Shown: positions 8,770 through 17,463, counted from the first letter of the stretch. The stretch: 33,723 nucleotides of DNA from JBLHUT01 sp047629975 (GCA_047629975.1 JBLHUT010000008.1:1-33723), one strand, 5' to 3'. The notes: generated by a model not told the origin, from the sequence alone. Program-made: numbers and translations.

Positions 8770-9051
8770 GGGATGTCTCCTCTAAAATTTAGACGGCACG
8801 GGCCGCGGTTCACCGTAGATCGCGCAGGGCAAAGCCCCAACCCCCTGCGCAGCGGTGCGTGTCCGGATAGGCCGCATTCTCGTACGGTGAGTAAAATTCG
8901 CGCCGTTCGCTGCATTATTGTGCGATATCGTGCGATATTTAACAGCTTAACATCTAATTTACGCTTCTTGCATTGAGCGAAAAGATGTCCCGTCCAAGGG
9001 TCGGTGCATTGGTGGACTGAAACCGCCGCTGCTGAAAATGGGGAAATACTG
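8770..9051. promoter_or_regulatory. Divergent intergenic control region with 10-bp tandem repeat
   Basis: This 282 bp gap separates the minus-strand PLP enzyme/hydantoinase operon from the plus-strand amino-acid ABC operon and must hold promoters for both. Its centre is locally AT-rich. A perfect 9 of 10 tandem repeat lies at 8920-8939 (GTGCGATATC then GTGCGATATT), with a CGATATCG palindrome at 8923-8930 across the junction. A spacing of one helical turn suggests a protein-binding site, but no regulator gene is adjacent and no promoter could be placed with confidence. Confidence 0.5.
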
Positions 9052-10071
9052 ATGCGATTGAATACTCTGTTATGTGCCGCACTGGCCGTTGGTGCCGGTG
9101 CGCCTGCTATTGCGCAAGATACGCTTGCAACTGTTAAAGAGCGCGGCATTCTGAACTGTCAGGTCGGCCTTCCGACGCCGGGGTTCTATGCGCTGGCCGA
9201 AGACGGCACATGGTCTGGTATGGATGTCGACCTGTGCCGCGGTGTTTCGGCGGCGATCTTCGGGGATGCCGACAAGGTGGAATTCCAGTCGGTGACCTCT
9301 GCTGTGCGTTTTACCGCGCTTGCGAACTCCGAAAGCGACATGTTGTCCAGAACGACGACCTGGACGGCCGTGCGCGACACGCAGCTTGGCCTCGATTTCA
9401 CCACGGTCAATTTCTATGACGGGCAGGGTTTTCTTGTGCCTGCGGATTCCGGTATCGCATCGGCGATGGATCTTGATGGTGCCACGGTTTGCGTCCTTAC
9501 GGGAACCACGACAGAGCTTAACCTTGCGGATTACTTCCGTGCCAACGGCATGAGCTTTACCCCCGTCACAAACGAGAACGTGAACGTTCTGGTCGAGACC
9601 TATCTCGGGGGTGGCTGCGACGCCTATACCAACGATAAATCGGGTCTTGCGGCACGTCGCTCTGCGTTTCCGGACCCTGCCGCTCACATGCTTTTGCCTG
9701 AAACCATCTCGAAAGAGCCGCTTGGTCCGGTCGTCCGTCAGGGCGATGACGCATGGGCCAATCTGGTGCGTTGGGTCATCTTTGGCATCATCAATGCCGA
9801 AGAAATGGGCATAACATCGGCAAATGTCGAAGAGATGACAGCCTCTGGTGATCCCAACATCGCCCGTCTGCTGGGCAGCGAAGGCAACATCGGCGAAGGT
9901 CTGGGTGTAAGCCCGACATTCATGGTCGACGTGCTTAAAGCTGTCGGAAACTACGGCGAGATTTACGAAAAGTACGTCGGCGCCGATACGCTCATCGGTA
10001 TCCCGCGCGAGGGTACTTTGAATGCGTCATGGACCAAGGGCGGCATCATCTACGCTCCTCCCTTCCGCTAA
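9052..10071 (+). CDS. bztA: Polar/acidic amino-acid ABC transporter, periplasmic binding protein (BztA/AapJ type)
   Basis: A 339-residue precursor with a clear signal peptide (MRLNTLLCAALAVGAGAPAIA, cut after Ala21). The mature part begins DTLATVKERGILNCQVG and has the family 3 binding-protein landmarks of the AapJ/BztA subgroup: GMDVDLCRGVSAAIFGD, the ligand-contacting TTTWTAVRD, NFYDGQGFLVP, GTTTELNLADYFR, SKEPLGPVVRQGDD and a C-terminal GGIIYAPPFR. The members of this subgroup bind Glu, Gln, Asp, Asn or other L-amino acids. ATG 9052 is preceded by GGGGAAA at 9040-9046. It is the first gene of a complete four-gene transporter operon and is followed by a strong hairpin. Exact ligand specificity cannot be read from sequence; the neighbouring hydantoin genes make an amino-acid or carbamoyl-amino-acid ligand conceivable. 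Confidence 0.92.
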   Translation: MRLNTLLCAALAVGAGAPAIAQDTLATVKERGILNCQVGLPTPGFYALAEDGTWSGMDVDLCRGVSAAIFGDADKVEFQSVTSAVRFTALANSESDMLSRTTTWTAVRDTQLGLDFTTVNFYDGQGFLVPADSGIASAMDLDGATVCVLTGTTTELNLADYFRANGMSFTPVTNENVNVLVETYLGGGCDAYTNDKSGLAARRSAFPDPAAHMLLPETISKEPLGPVVRQGDDAWANLVRWVIFGIINAEEMGITSANVEEMTASGDPNIARLLGSEGNIGEGLGVSPTFMVDVLKAVGNYGEIYEKYVGADTLIGIPREGTLNASWTKGGIIYAPPFR

Positions 10072-10087
10072 GCCGAGCCGTGACTTG

Positions 10088-10121
10088 ACACCGCCCCCTT
10101 GCCTGAAGGGGGCGGTGTTTT
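10088..10121 (+). terminator. Strong intercistronic hairpin between bztA and bztB genes
   Basis: A perfect 13-bp inverted repeat, ACACCGCCCCCTT (10088-10100) and AAGGGGGCGGTGT (10106-10118), with a 5-nt loop, followed by a short T run (10118-10121). It lies 17 bp after the binding-protein stop and 26 bp before the first permease ATG. In this setting it probably causes partial termination or protects the 3' end of the binding-protein mRNA, giving more binding protein than permease, a common arrangement in such operons. Confidence 0.85.
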
Positions 10122-10143
10122 CTGTGAACCTCCCGAAAGGCCG

Positions 10144-11352
10144 ATGGCTCCCATGACCGCTTCCCCAGAGACATTTTCGCAAGACGAGCGCAGCAAATTC
10201 AGCCGCGCACTCTATGATGCCAGAATTAGAGCGACAATTATTCAGGTGGTGACACTTGTGATATTTTTCGGTCTCATTATCTGGTTGACGCGGAACACCA
10301 TCACAAATCTGAATGCCCGTAATCTATCTGCCGGCTTCGGTTTTCTGGATGTCTCGGCGGGCTTCGGAATAGGATTCACGCTGATCCCCTACCAGGAGGG
10401 CGACACATATTTACGTGTTTTCGCGGTGGGTATAATGAACACCCTGCTTGTTGCGGTGGTGTCGATCTTTTTCGCGACTTTGCTTGGCATGATTGTCGGT
10501 CTGGCACGGCTATCGAACAACTGGATCATTTCGGCCGTTGCTCGGACCTATATCGAGGTTATCCGGAACACGCCGCTTTTGTTGCAAATCATCGCCTGGT
10601 ACTTCGGCGTCTTCAACCTGCTGCCCCGCCCCAAGCAAAGCATCGAAATTCTTGATGGCATGATCCTGAACAATCGGGGTTTCTATTTACCTGCGCCGGT
10701 TGCCGGAGAGGGCTTCGGCATTTTGATGGCCGTGATTGTGGCGTCGTTTGTGGGCGCGATTGCGCTTTATGTCTGGTCGGTGCGCCGGCTTGACCGCACC
10801 GGAGAGGCCTTTCCCGCCATCCGGACCGGACTTGCGATTGTTATCGTTGCGCCATTTCTGGCCCATCTGGCCCTTGGTGCCCCGATCACTTGGGACATAC
10901 CTGTCCTCAAGGGATTCAATTATGTTGGCGGAATGTCTGTGCCGCCCAGCTTTTGCGCGCTGATTGTTGCGCTATCGGCCTATACCTCGTGTTTTATCGC
11001 AGAGATCGTGCGCTCGGGCATCCAGTCTGTCTCGAAGGGCCAACTGGAAGCGGCCGGTGCGCTCAATCTACCCGCCAACTGGACATTGCGCCGCGTGGTG
11101 CTGCCGCAGGCGATGCTTGTGATCATCCCGCCGCTGATCAGCCAATACCTTAATGTCACCAAGAACTCGTCGCTGGCGATTGCCATCGGGTTTCCTGATC
11201 TGGTCAGCGTGTGGATGAACACGTCGCTGAACCAGTCGGGTCGCGCCATTCCGATCGTCGCGATGACGATGGGATTTTATTGTACTGTGAGCCTTTTCGT
11301 ATCGCTCATGATGAACGTCTATAACAAACGCGTTCAGCTTAAGGAGCGTTGA
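10144..11352 (+). CDS. bztB: Amino-acid ABC transporter permease (BztB/AapQ type)
   Basis: A 402-residue inner-membrane permease of the His/Glu/Gln/Arg/opine family (HisM). It is longer than the usual 220-residue HisM proteins because of an extended N-terminal region, as in AapQ/BztB. Visible landmarks are RNTITNLNARN after the first membrane segment, the GMIVGLARLSNNW and IEVIRNTPLLLQI block, and the EAA coupling loop QLEAAGALNLPANWTLRRVVLPQA followed by ITKNSSLAIAIG-like VTKNSSLAIAIG. ATG 10144 (residues MAPMTAS) is assumed; ATG 10153 is an alternative, as the GAAAGG at 10135-10140 is not ideally spaced for either. It would pair with the next gene as a heterodimer. Confidence 0.9.
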   Translation: MAPMTASPETFSQDERSKFSRALYDARIRATIIQVVTLVIFFGLIIWLTRNTITNLNARNLSAGFGFLDVSAGFGIGFTLIPYQEGDTYLRVFAVGIMNTLLVAVVSIFFATLLGMIVGLARLSNNWIISAVARTYIEVIRNTPLLLQIIAWYFGVFNLLPRPKQSIEILDGMILNNRGFYLPAPVAGEGFGILMAVIVASFVGAIALYVWSVRRLDRTGEAFPAIRTGLAIVIVAPFLAHLALGAPITWDIPVLKGFNYVGGMSVPPSFCALIVALSAYTSCFIAEIVRSGIQSVSKGQLEAAGALNLPANWTLRRVVLPQAMLVIIPPLISQYLNVTKNSSLAIAIGFPDLVSVWMNTSLNQSGRAIPIVAMTMGFYCTVSLFVSLMMNVYNKRVQLKER

Positions 11353-11354
11353 GT

Positions 11355-12692
11355 ATGACCCGCAGTACCGAGATTTTTCAACCCGCTCCCGATCGCCCCG
11401 CCCCGATAGACAGCTCTGGCATCGTCGGATGGCTGCGCAAGAACCTGTTTGCCGACGTGACGAATACCTTGATGACCATTCTGGGGGCCTATCTTGCGTT
11501 CAGCCTGTTGAGCGGGGTGTTGAACTGGGCCTTGTTCAACGCGGTCTGGACGGCCGAAAGCCGGCGCGAGTGTCTGGACCTTGTTGGCCGGTCCGGGGCG
11601 TGTTGGCCCGGTGTCGCGCTTTGGTTCGACAACCTGATTTACGGGCTTTATCCCAAAGATCAGGTCTGGCGGATCAATCTTGGCGTTCTGGCGCTTGTTA
11701 TGTGGATGGTACCGTTGTGGATGCCGCGGGTGACGTCGAAAATCTCGATCGGGCTGTCGGCGGTGATGCTGTATCCGTTCCTTGCGAGCTATTTCTTTAT
11801 GGGCGGCGACAAGGGGGTCTTTTGGACGGCGCTGATTGCGACGGGCCTGAGCGGGCTTATCTGGGTCTGGGCCACGGCGCTGTCCGAGACGTTCAAAGGC
11901 AAAAGTGCGGGAAGCTGGCTAATCGATGCCGTTGGTCAGGGGGATGCCCCCGAGGTCACGCAGAAAAGAACGCAGAAGCTGGCGCTGTTGGCGCTGTTTG
12001 TACTGGCGTGTGTCATTGTTTCGATGGTGTCGTTTACCGAAGTGCGCACGCGGTTCTGGGGCGGGCTTTTCCTGACGCTTGTGATTTCCGGCATCGGTAT
12101 TACGTTTTCGTTGCCTGCGGGTATTTTGCTTGCCCTCGGGCGGCGCTCCAATCTGCCGGTGATCGCGATGCTGTCGACGCTGTTCATCGAATTGTTCCGC
12201 TCGGTGCCGTTGATTACGATCCTTTTCATGTTCAACACGATGCTGCCGCTTTTTATGCCGGCGGGTACCGAGGTGAACCAGTTGCTGCGCGCGATTGTTG
12301 CGGTCTGCCTGTTTGCGGCCGCCTATATGGCCGAGGTGATCCGCGGCGGGCTACAGGCGATCCCGAAAGGGCAATACGAGGCGGCGCATTCGCTTGGCCT
12401 GACGTATTGGCAAACGACCTTCCAGATCGTGATGCCGCAAGCCTTGAAGATCATGATCCCTGCCATCGTGGGCAACTTCATCGGCCTGTTCAAGGACACG
12501 ACACTGGTGTCGATCATCGGGTTGTTCGATCTGATGAATATGGCGCGGGCCATCGGTGAGGATACCAAATGGCTGGGTCTGTTCATCGAGCCGTTCTTTG
12601 TCGTCTCGCTGATCTACTTCCTGTTCTGCTTTGCGATGTCTTCCTATTCGATCGGCTTGGAAAAGAAACTGGCAACGGGGCGGGACCGATAA
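11355..12692 (+). CDS. bztC: Amino-acid ABC transporter permease (BztC/AapM type)
   Basis: A 445-residue partner permease. After the N-terminal segment (WLRKNLFADVTNTLMTILG) come several membrane helices unique to the AapM/BztC type. The core HisM domain follows, with GGLFLTLVISGIGITFSLPAGI, the ELFRSVPLITILFMFN block and the EAA loop QYEAAHSLGLTYWQTTFQIVMPQA followed by GLFKDTTLVSIIGLFDL. ATG 11355 has AAGGAG at 11341-11346, 8 bases upstream. The stop overlaps the start of the ATPase gene by one base (TAATG), so the two are coupled. Confidence 0.92.
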   Translation: MTRSTEIFQPAPDRPAPIDSSGIVGWLRKNLFADVTNTLMTILGAYLAFSLLSGVLNWALFNAVWTAESRRECLDLVGRSGACWPGVALWFDNLIYGLYPKDQVWRINLGVLALVMWMVPLWMPRVTSKISIGLSAVMLYPFLASYFFMGGDKGVFWTALIATGLSGLIWVWATALSETFKGKSAGSWLIDAVGQGDAPEVTQKRTQKLALLALFVLACVIVSMVSFTEVRTRFWGGLFLTLVISGIGITFSLPAGILLALGRRSNLPVIAMLSTLFIELFRSVPLITILFMFNTMLPLFMPAGTEVNQLLRAIVAVCLFAAAYMAEVIRGGLQAIPKGQYEAAHSLGLTYWQTTFQIVMPQALKIMIPAIVGNFIGLFKDTTLVSIIGLFDLMNMARAIGEDTKWLGLFIEPFFVVSLIYFLFCFAMSSYSIGLEKKLATGRDR

Positions 12693-13432
12693 TGACAACA
12701 TCAAAGCGCATGATCGAGGTTGTTGGCCTCAATAAATGGTACGGACAGTTCCATGTCTTGAAGGACGTGAACCTGTCGATCCGTGACGGTGAGAAATTCG
12801 TGATCTGTGGCCCGTCGGGTTCGGGGAAATCCACGTTGATCCGCTGTATCAACCAGTTGGAGCACCATCAGGAAGGCGATATCATCGTCGACGGTGTCGA
12901 AGTCGAAAAGAAGGGCCGCAATCAACGGTTGATCCGTGAAAAAATCGGAATGGTATTTCAAAGCTTCAATCTGTTTCCGCATCTGTCCGTGCTTGAAAAC
13001 TGTACTTTGACACCGACGTTGGGGTTGCAGATGCCCAAAGCGGATGCCGAAGAGGTCGCCATGATGCATCTGACCCGCGTGGGGATTGCCGATCAGGCAA
13101 AAAAGTATCCCCTCCAACTTTCAGGCGGGCAGCAGCAGCGTGTGGCCATCGCGCGGGCGCTGTGTGTGAAGCCGAAAATCATGCTGTTTGACGAACCGAC
13201 CTCGGCGCTTGATCCCGAGATGATCAAAGAGGTTCTGGATGTCATGGTCGAGCTGGCCGAAGCCGGCATGACGATGATCTGTGTGACCCACGAGATGGGG
13301 TTTGCACGCGAGGTCGCGGACAAGGTTATCTTTATGGATCAAGGCGAGATTGTCGAAATCAATGCGCCTGACGCGTTTTTCACAAACCCGCGGTTCGACC
13401 GGAGCGAACAATTCCTGTCCCACGTTTTATAG
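12692..13432 (+). CDS. bztD: Amino-acid ABC transporter ATP-binding protein (BztD/AapP type)
   Basis: A 246-residue ATPase of the polar amino-acid ABC family (GlnQ/HisP-like). Walker A is GPSGSGKST (40-48), the Q-loop is MVFQSFNLFPH (88-97), the signature is LSGGQQQR (143-150), Walker B is IMLFDEPTSALDP (163-175), and the switch His is in VTHEMGFA. The start at 12692 overlaps the permease stop (TAATG). It energises uptake by the BztA-C proteins, and with it the transporter is complete. No further gene of the operon is seen before a 264 bp gap. Confidence 0.94.
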   Translation: MTTSKRMIEVVGLNKWYGQFHVLKDVNLSIRDGEKFVICGPSGSGKSTLIRCINQLEHHQEGDIIVDGVEVEKKGRNQRLIREKIGMVFQSFNLFPHLSVLENCTLTPTLGLQMPKADAEEVAMMHLTRVGIADQAKKYPLQLSGGQQQRVAIARALCVKPKIMLFDEPTSALDPEMIKEVLDVMVELAEAGMTMICVTHEMGFAREVADKVIFMDQGEIVEINAPDAFFTNPRFDRSEQFLSHVL

Positions 13433-13696
13433 CAAACCGGGCTGCGCGCGGCGGGCAGGGCGGTGTTGTCGGGGGCGGTGTCGCTTGTGCGGGCGACCGG
13501 TGTGGGCGCTCGAAAATCAGCTTGGCTTGTGGTCTGCCTGATCCCGTTAATCTGTGCGTATCAAGTGCAGACTTGCAGCCGGTTTTGTCGTATATTCAGA
13601 GGCAGTATTGTGCGTCACAGCCCTTGCCCCAACAGGTTTGGTGCCTTGTGGGGGGGCTTTGGCGCAGGTCTTGTTTTTGCCTCGGGAGGTCTTTTG

Positions 13697-14479
13697 ATGG
13701 AAAAACCGGAACACGGCGTGCCGTCTTTCAAAGAGGTCACACCAAAGTTGATCGTCAAAGCGCTTGCTTTGGGATGGCAGGACATGCGCCGGGCGCCGCT
13801 GTTCGGGTTGATGTTCGCTGCCGTCTATGTGCTTGGGGGGTGGGGCATCGCATGGATCACGCAGCAAACCGGCACAACATTCTGGCTGGTGCTGGCCGTT
13901 ATCGGATTTCCGCTTATCGGTCCGTTTGCAGCGGTCGGGCTTTATGAAGTCTCCCGGCGGCTTGAGCGGGGCCAGCCGCTTGAATGGGGCGAAGTTCTGG
14001 GTGTGGTCGTGCAGCAGGGCCGGCGACAATTGCCCTCGCTATGCGCAATCATCGTGATCATGTTTCTGTTCTGGTTTTTTCTGGGGCACATGATTTTTGC
14101 ATTGTTCCTCGGCCTGTCCACAATGACCAACATTTCGACCTCGTATGACGTATTTCTGACAGGAAACGGTTTGATGATGCTGGGTGTTGGCACGGCTGTG
14201 GGGGCGTTGTTTGCGTTGCTGCTTTACATGACAACTGTCTTGGCACTACCGCTGCTATTGGACCGAGAGGTCGACTTCGTTACCGCAATGATTGCTAGTT
14301 TTCAATATGTTGCGGCGCATCCGGTTGCGATGCTGGGGTGGGCGGCCTTTATCGCGGTGACGACGTTTGTGGCGTTGATCCCGTGGTTTATGGGACTGTT
14401 GTTTGTGCTTCCGTTGCTAGGGCATGCAACATGGCATCTTTATCGGTTGTTGAGTGCCCAAGCCCCCCGGCCACTTTGA
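13697..14479 (+). CDS. DUF2189-type multispan membrane protein
   Basis: A 260-residue integral membrane protein with about six hydrophobic segments, roughly at 36-54, 62-88, 112-136, 150-178, 198-215 and 222-245. The pattern LGWQDMRRAPLFGLMFAAVYVLGGWGI, IGFPLIGPFAAVGLYEVSRRLERG and the closing LPLLGHATWHLYR is that of the DUF2189 family, which has no established biochemical function. ATG 13697 is well supported by GGGAGG at 13684-13689. It stands alone between the amino-acid transporter and the arsenic genes, with 264 bp and 199 bp of noncoding sequence on its two sides, so context offers no strong clue. Confidence 0.85.
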   Translation: MEKPEHGVPSFKEVTPKLIVKALALGWQDMRRAPLFGLMFAAVYVLGGWGIAWITQQTGTTFWLVLAVIGFPLIGPFAAVGLYEVSRRLERGQPLEWGEVLGVVVQQGRRQLPSLCAIIVIMFLFWFFLGHMIFALFLGLSTMTNISTSYDVFLTGNGLMMLGVGTAVGALFALLLYMTTVLALPLLLDREVDFVTAMIASFQYVAAHPVAMLGWAAFIAVTTFVALIPWFMGLLFVLPLLGHATWHLYRLLSAQAPRPL

Positions 14480-14678
14480 GGGCAACGTGCCGCCTATCGG
14501 TCAGCCGTCCGGTATTTGCGCATGAGCCGGCTTTTTGCCGCAAAATGCGGCAATGAAAACCCGTCTGCACGGTTCGTGGTTGCAAGGTCGGGCACATCAA
14601 GAGACAGGTATTCAACACTGTCGGAGTTTGTGGGAACAATGCCTCCGTTCGGTTGCCGCTGGTTCTGGAGACGCCTTT

Positions 14679-15347
14679 ATGACACTTGAAAGACGGCTGA
14701 TGGCCGAATGGCTGGGCACCTTTTCACTGCTGGCCACAGTGATCGGGTCCGGCATTATGGCTGAACGGCTTGCGGGTGGAAATGTTGCTGTGGCTCTTTT
14801 GGGAAATACGATCCCGACGGGTGCTATTCTGGTTGTGCTGATCACCGTTTTCGGGCCGGTCTCTGGGGCCCATTTCAACCCCGCCGTCACGCTCAGTTTC
14901 GCGTTGCGCCGGCAAATCTCGCCGCGTGACAGCGGTTTGTATGTTCTGGCGCAGGTCTTTGGCGGGATCGTCGGGGTTCTTGCCGCGCATGTGATGTTCG
15001 AGCATCCCCTGCTTGACCCGTCAACCACCGTTCGTAGTGGAATAGGCCAGTGGACAGGCGAGTTTGTGGCGACCTTTGGCTTGGTTGGCACGATCCTTGC
15101 GGGTCTCAAGGCGCGCCCGCAGGCCGTGCCGATGCTTGTGGGGTTGTATATTACGGCGGCCTACTGGTTCACGTCGTCGACGTCCTTTGCCAACCCTGCG
15201 GTGACGATTGCGCGGGGGTTTTCCGACACATTCGCAGGTATTGCGCCTGCGGATGTTCTTGCCTTCATTGTTGTTCAATTGTGTGCGGCGGTTCTGGCGA
15301 CCGGCTTTTTCGGCTGGTTCCTCAAAGAGACATCCGGTGATGTCTGA
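14679..15347 (+). CDS. aqpS: Aquaporin-type channel (AqpS-like, MIP family)
   Basis: A 222-residue six-helix MIP channel with both pore motifs intact: HFNPAVT (NPA at 67-69) and FANPAVTIAR (NPA at 172-174, with the conserved selectivity-filter Arg179). The second half shows YWFTSSTSFANP, as in aquaporins of arsenic operons. In rhizobia AqpS lets trivalent arsenite or methylarsenicals leave down their gradient. ATG 14679 is preceded by TGGAG at 14666-14670; an upstream in-frame extension looks non-coding. The arsH gene follows after 75 bp. No arsC or arsR gene is adjacent. Confidence 0.85.
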   Translation: MTLERRLMAEWLGTFSLLATVIGSGIMAERLAGGNVAVALLGNTIPTGAILVVLITVFGPVSGAHFNPAVTLSFALRRQISPRDSGLYVLAQVFGGIVGVLAAHVMFEHPLLDPSTTVRSGIGQWTGEFVATFGLVGTILAGLKARPQAVPMLVGLYITAAYWFTSSTSFANPAVTIARGFSDTFAGIAPADVLAFIVVQLCAAVLATGFFGWFLKETSGDV

Positions 15348-15422
15348 CGATGGGCTTGAGGCTTGGGTGGCTTGCCATTCGCGGCGGGCGCGCTGATTTT
15401 GTTTCCGGAAAAGGACAAATAA

Positions 15423-16133
15423 TTGACCGATACTCCTAATATCGCAGACGCTCATTTTCGTAACATTGACGAAAACCTGTTGTTTGCGCCTGTGCGTGGC
15501 GTACATCCACCGCGCATTTTGCTGCTTTACGGCTCATTGCGGGCGCGTTCGTTCAGCCGGCTGATGACCGAAGAGGCCGCGCGCGTGCTGACCCGTTTGG
15601 GAGCGGAGTGCAGAACCTTCAACCCCTCCGGTTTGCCCCTCCCCGATGATGCCGACGCCACGCATCCAAAGGTGCAAGACCTGCGTGATCTGGTCAGCTG
15701 GAGCGAGGGAATGGTCTGGTGCTCGCCCGAGCGCCACGGGTCGATGACCGGTGTCATGAAAGCACAGATCGACTGGATCCCGCTGTCTTTGGGGGCGGTG
15801 CGCCCAACTCAAGGCAAAACGCTTGCTGTTATGCAGGTGTGTGGCGGATCGCAAAGCTTCAATGCTGTCAATCAGTTGCGCATTCTGGGCCGGTGGATGC
15901 GACTGCTGACAATTCCGAACCAATCCTCGACCCCGAAGGCGTTTCTGGAATTTGACGACGCTGACCGGATGAAGCCCTCGCCCAATTACGACCGGATGGT
16001 TGATGTGATGGAGGAGCTGGTGAAATTCACTCTTCTCACCCGTGATGTGGCGCCCTATCTGGTGGATCGCTACAGCGAGCGCAAGGAAACGGGTGTGGCG
16101 TTGATTGCAAGGGTCAACCGAACGTCGCCGTGA
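15423..16133 (+). CDS. arsH: ArsH-type NADPH-dependent FMN reductase
   Basis: A 236-residue flavodoxin-like protein matching the ArsH family in length and motifs: ILLLYGSLRARSFSRLMTEEAARVL (FMN phosphate loop GSLRxRSxSR), EGMVWCSPERHGSMTGVMKAQIDWIPL, and the C-terminal FTLLTRDVAPYLVDRYSER. ArsH enzymes oxidise trivalent organoarsenicals to less toxic pentavalent forms using FMN and NADPH, and confer arsenical resistance. No ATG occurs before residue 48, so the TTG at 15423, with AAGGA about 9 bases upstream, is taken as start. Its pairing with an AqpS-type channel supports the arsenic role. Confidence 0.92.
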   Translation: MTDTPNIADAHFRNIDENLLFAPVRGVHPPRILLLYGSLRARSFSRLMTEEAARVLTRLGAECRTFNPSGLPLPDDADATHPKVQDLRDLVSWSEGMVWCSPERHGSMTGVMKAQIDWIPLSLGAVRPTQGKTLAVMQVCGGSQSFNAVNQLRILGRWMRLLTIPNQSSTPKAFLEFDDADRMKPSPNYDRMVDVMEELVKFTLLTRDVAPYLVDRYSERKETGVALIARVNRTSP

Positions 16134-16315
16134 TCCGCGCCTATGGCACAGCGGGGGTTTGGGTGAATGCGCCTTTGCTCCGGGGCGGATGACAGGAGGC
16201 CTTCACGCTGCATGTCGCGAGTGCTACGTTCAAACTGCGAGGCAATAGGAATGGGCTTTGTCGTCTTTCGACAGCGTCCGAAATACCGGATCAACCAGTC
16301 GAAAAGGGGGGCGCT

Positions 16316-17029
16316 ATGCAACGCCTGCGCGGAAAATCAGCCCTGATAACAGGTGCGGCACAAGGCATCGGGCGCGGGTTTGCCCAAGCCTATGTCGCCG
16401 AAGGAGCAGCGGTGGCGATTGCCGATGTCAATCTTGACGCGGCACGGCGCACAGCCAGTGAAATTGGCAGTGCGGCCTATGCGGTCGAGATGGATGTCAC
16501 CGATCAGGCCAGTATCGACGCCGCAATCGCCACTGTGGTCGACCGACAAGGCAAACTTGACATCGTGATCAATAATGCCGCCCTGTTCGATGCGGCGCAA
16601 ACGGTCGACATCACGCGTGCGAGCTTTCAGATGATCCGGCAGGGGCACGGGGGCAAGATCATTAACATGGCCAGCCAGGCCGGGCGGCGCGGTGAGGCGC
16701 TGGTTGCGGTGTATTGCTCGACAAAAGCTGCGGTAATCTCGTTGACGCAATCGGCGGGTTTGAACCTGATCCAGCATGGCATCAATGTGAATGCGATTGC
16801 GCCGGGTGTGGTTGACGGGGTTCATTGGGACCATGTGGATGCCATGTTCGCCAAGCTCGAGCACAAGAAACCCGGCCAGAAAAAGGCCGAAGTTGCCGCA
16901 GGCGTACCGGCAGGGCGTTTTGCGGTGCCGGCCGATCTTGCGGGGATGGCGATCTTTCTGGCCTCTGACGAGTCCGACTACATCGTTTCACAGACCTACA
17001 ACGTGGATGGTGGTCAGTGGATGAGCTGA
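16316..17029 (+). CDS. Sorbitol/polyol dehydrogenase-like SDR with internal deletion
   Basis: A 237-residue short-chain dehydrogenase that resembles the SmoS L-iditol/sorbitol 2-dehydrogenase along most of its length: TGAAQGIGRGF (12-22), IADVNLDAA, NNAALFD (86-92), INMASQAGRRGEALV, YCSTK (catalytic Tyr133 and Lys137, Ser120), INVNAIAPGVVDGVHWD and the end YNVDGGQWMS. SmoS proteins have about 257 residues. The missing 20 or so lie at one place: ITRASF (99-104) runs straight into QMIRQGHGG, so the central helix with the conserved N-x-x-G (catalytic-tetrad Asn) is absent, without loss of frame. The enzyme is probably inactive or badly folded. The start has AAGGGGG at 16304-16310. No polyol transporter genes accompany it. 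Confidence 0.85.
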   Translation: MQRLRGKSALITGAAQGIGRGFAQAYVAEGAAVAIADVNLDAARRTASEIGSAAYAVEMDVTDQASIDAAIATVVDRQGKLDIVINNAALFDAAQTVDITRASFQMIRQGHGGKIINMASQAGRRGEALVAVYCSTKAAVISLTQSAGLNLIQHGINVNAIAPGVVDGVHWDHVDAMFAKLEHKKPGQKKAEVAAGVPAGRFAVPADLAGMAIFLASDESDYIVSQTYNVDGGQWMS

Positions 17030-17115
17030 GGACGCCCCGCCAAATGTCCGCGCGTCCGGTGACCTGTGCCGGTGACCTGCGATCTGTGTGCTGTGGCTTG
17101 AGAGGCGACGAAGGT

Positions 17116-17463
17116 ATGCGTGTTTTGGAAAATATTATCACGGATCGTGGTTCGAAATACGCGGTTTCGGGGGCGGGCTGTGCCAGTGATCTCGAAGCAA
17201 AAGCGTTTCTCAAGGCGTTGCTGCGAAAAAAGAAATTTGCAAAAGCCACTCATAATTCCTGGGGTCTTTTAACAGATCAGGGGCCGCTCAAGAATGATGA
17301 CGGCGAAAGTGGCGCGGGAATGGTGATTGTCCGCATGCTTGAACGCGAAGAGGTGCGAAATCATATTATCGTTGTGACACGGTGGTTTGGTGGCAAGCAT
17401 CTGGGCGGTGACCGGTTTCGCCATGTTCAAGAAGCGGTCAGAATCTATCTGGCTCAGATATGA
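17116..17463 (+). CDS. IMPACT/YigZ family protein, short form
   Basis: A 115-residue protein of the UPF0029/IMPACT N-terminal family. It has DRGSKYAVSG and AKATHNSWGLLT in the first half, then DDGESGAGMVI and the signature VVTRWFGGKHLGGDRFRH. E. coli YigZ has about 200 residues with a second C-terminal domain; only the first domain is present here, a form common in Rhodobacteraceae. The biochemical role is not established; eukaryotic IMPACT regulates the Gcn2 kinase, but bacteria lack that partner. ATG 17116 has GAGG at 17102-17105. The gene ends 20 bp from the end of the convergent TPR gene. Confidence 0.85.
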   Translation: MRVLENIITDRGSKYAVSGAGCASDLEAKAFLKALLRKKKFAKATHNSWGLLTDQGPLKNDDGESGAGMVIVRMLEREEVRNHIIVVTRWFGGKHLGGDRFRHVQEAVRIYLAQI

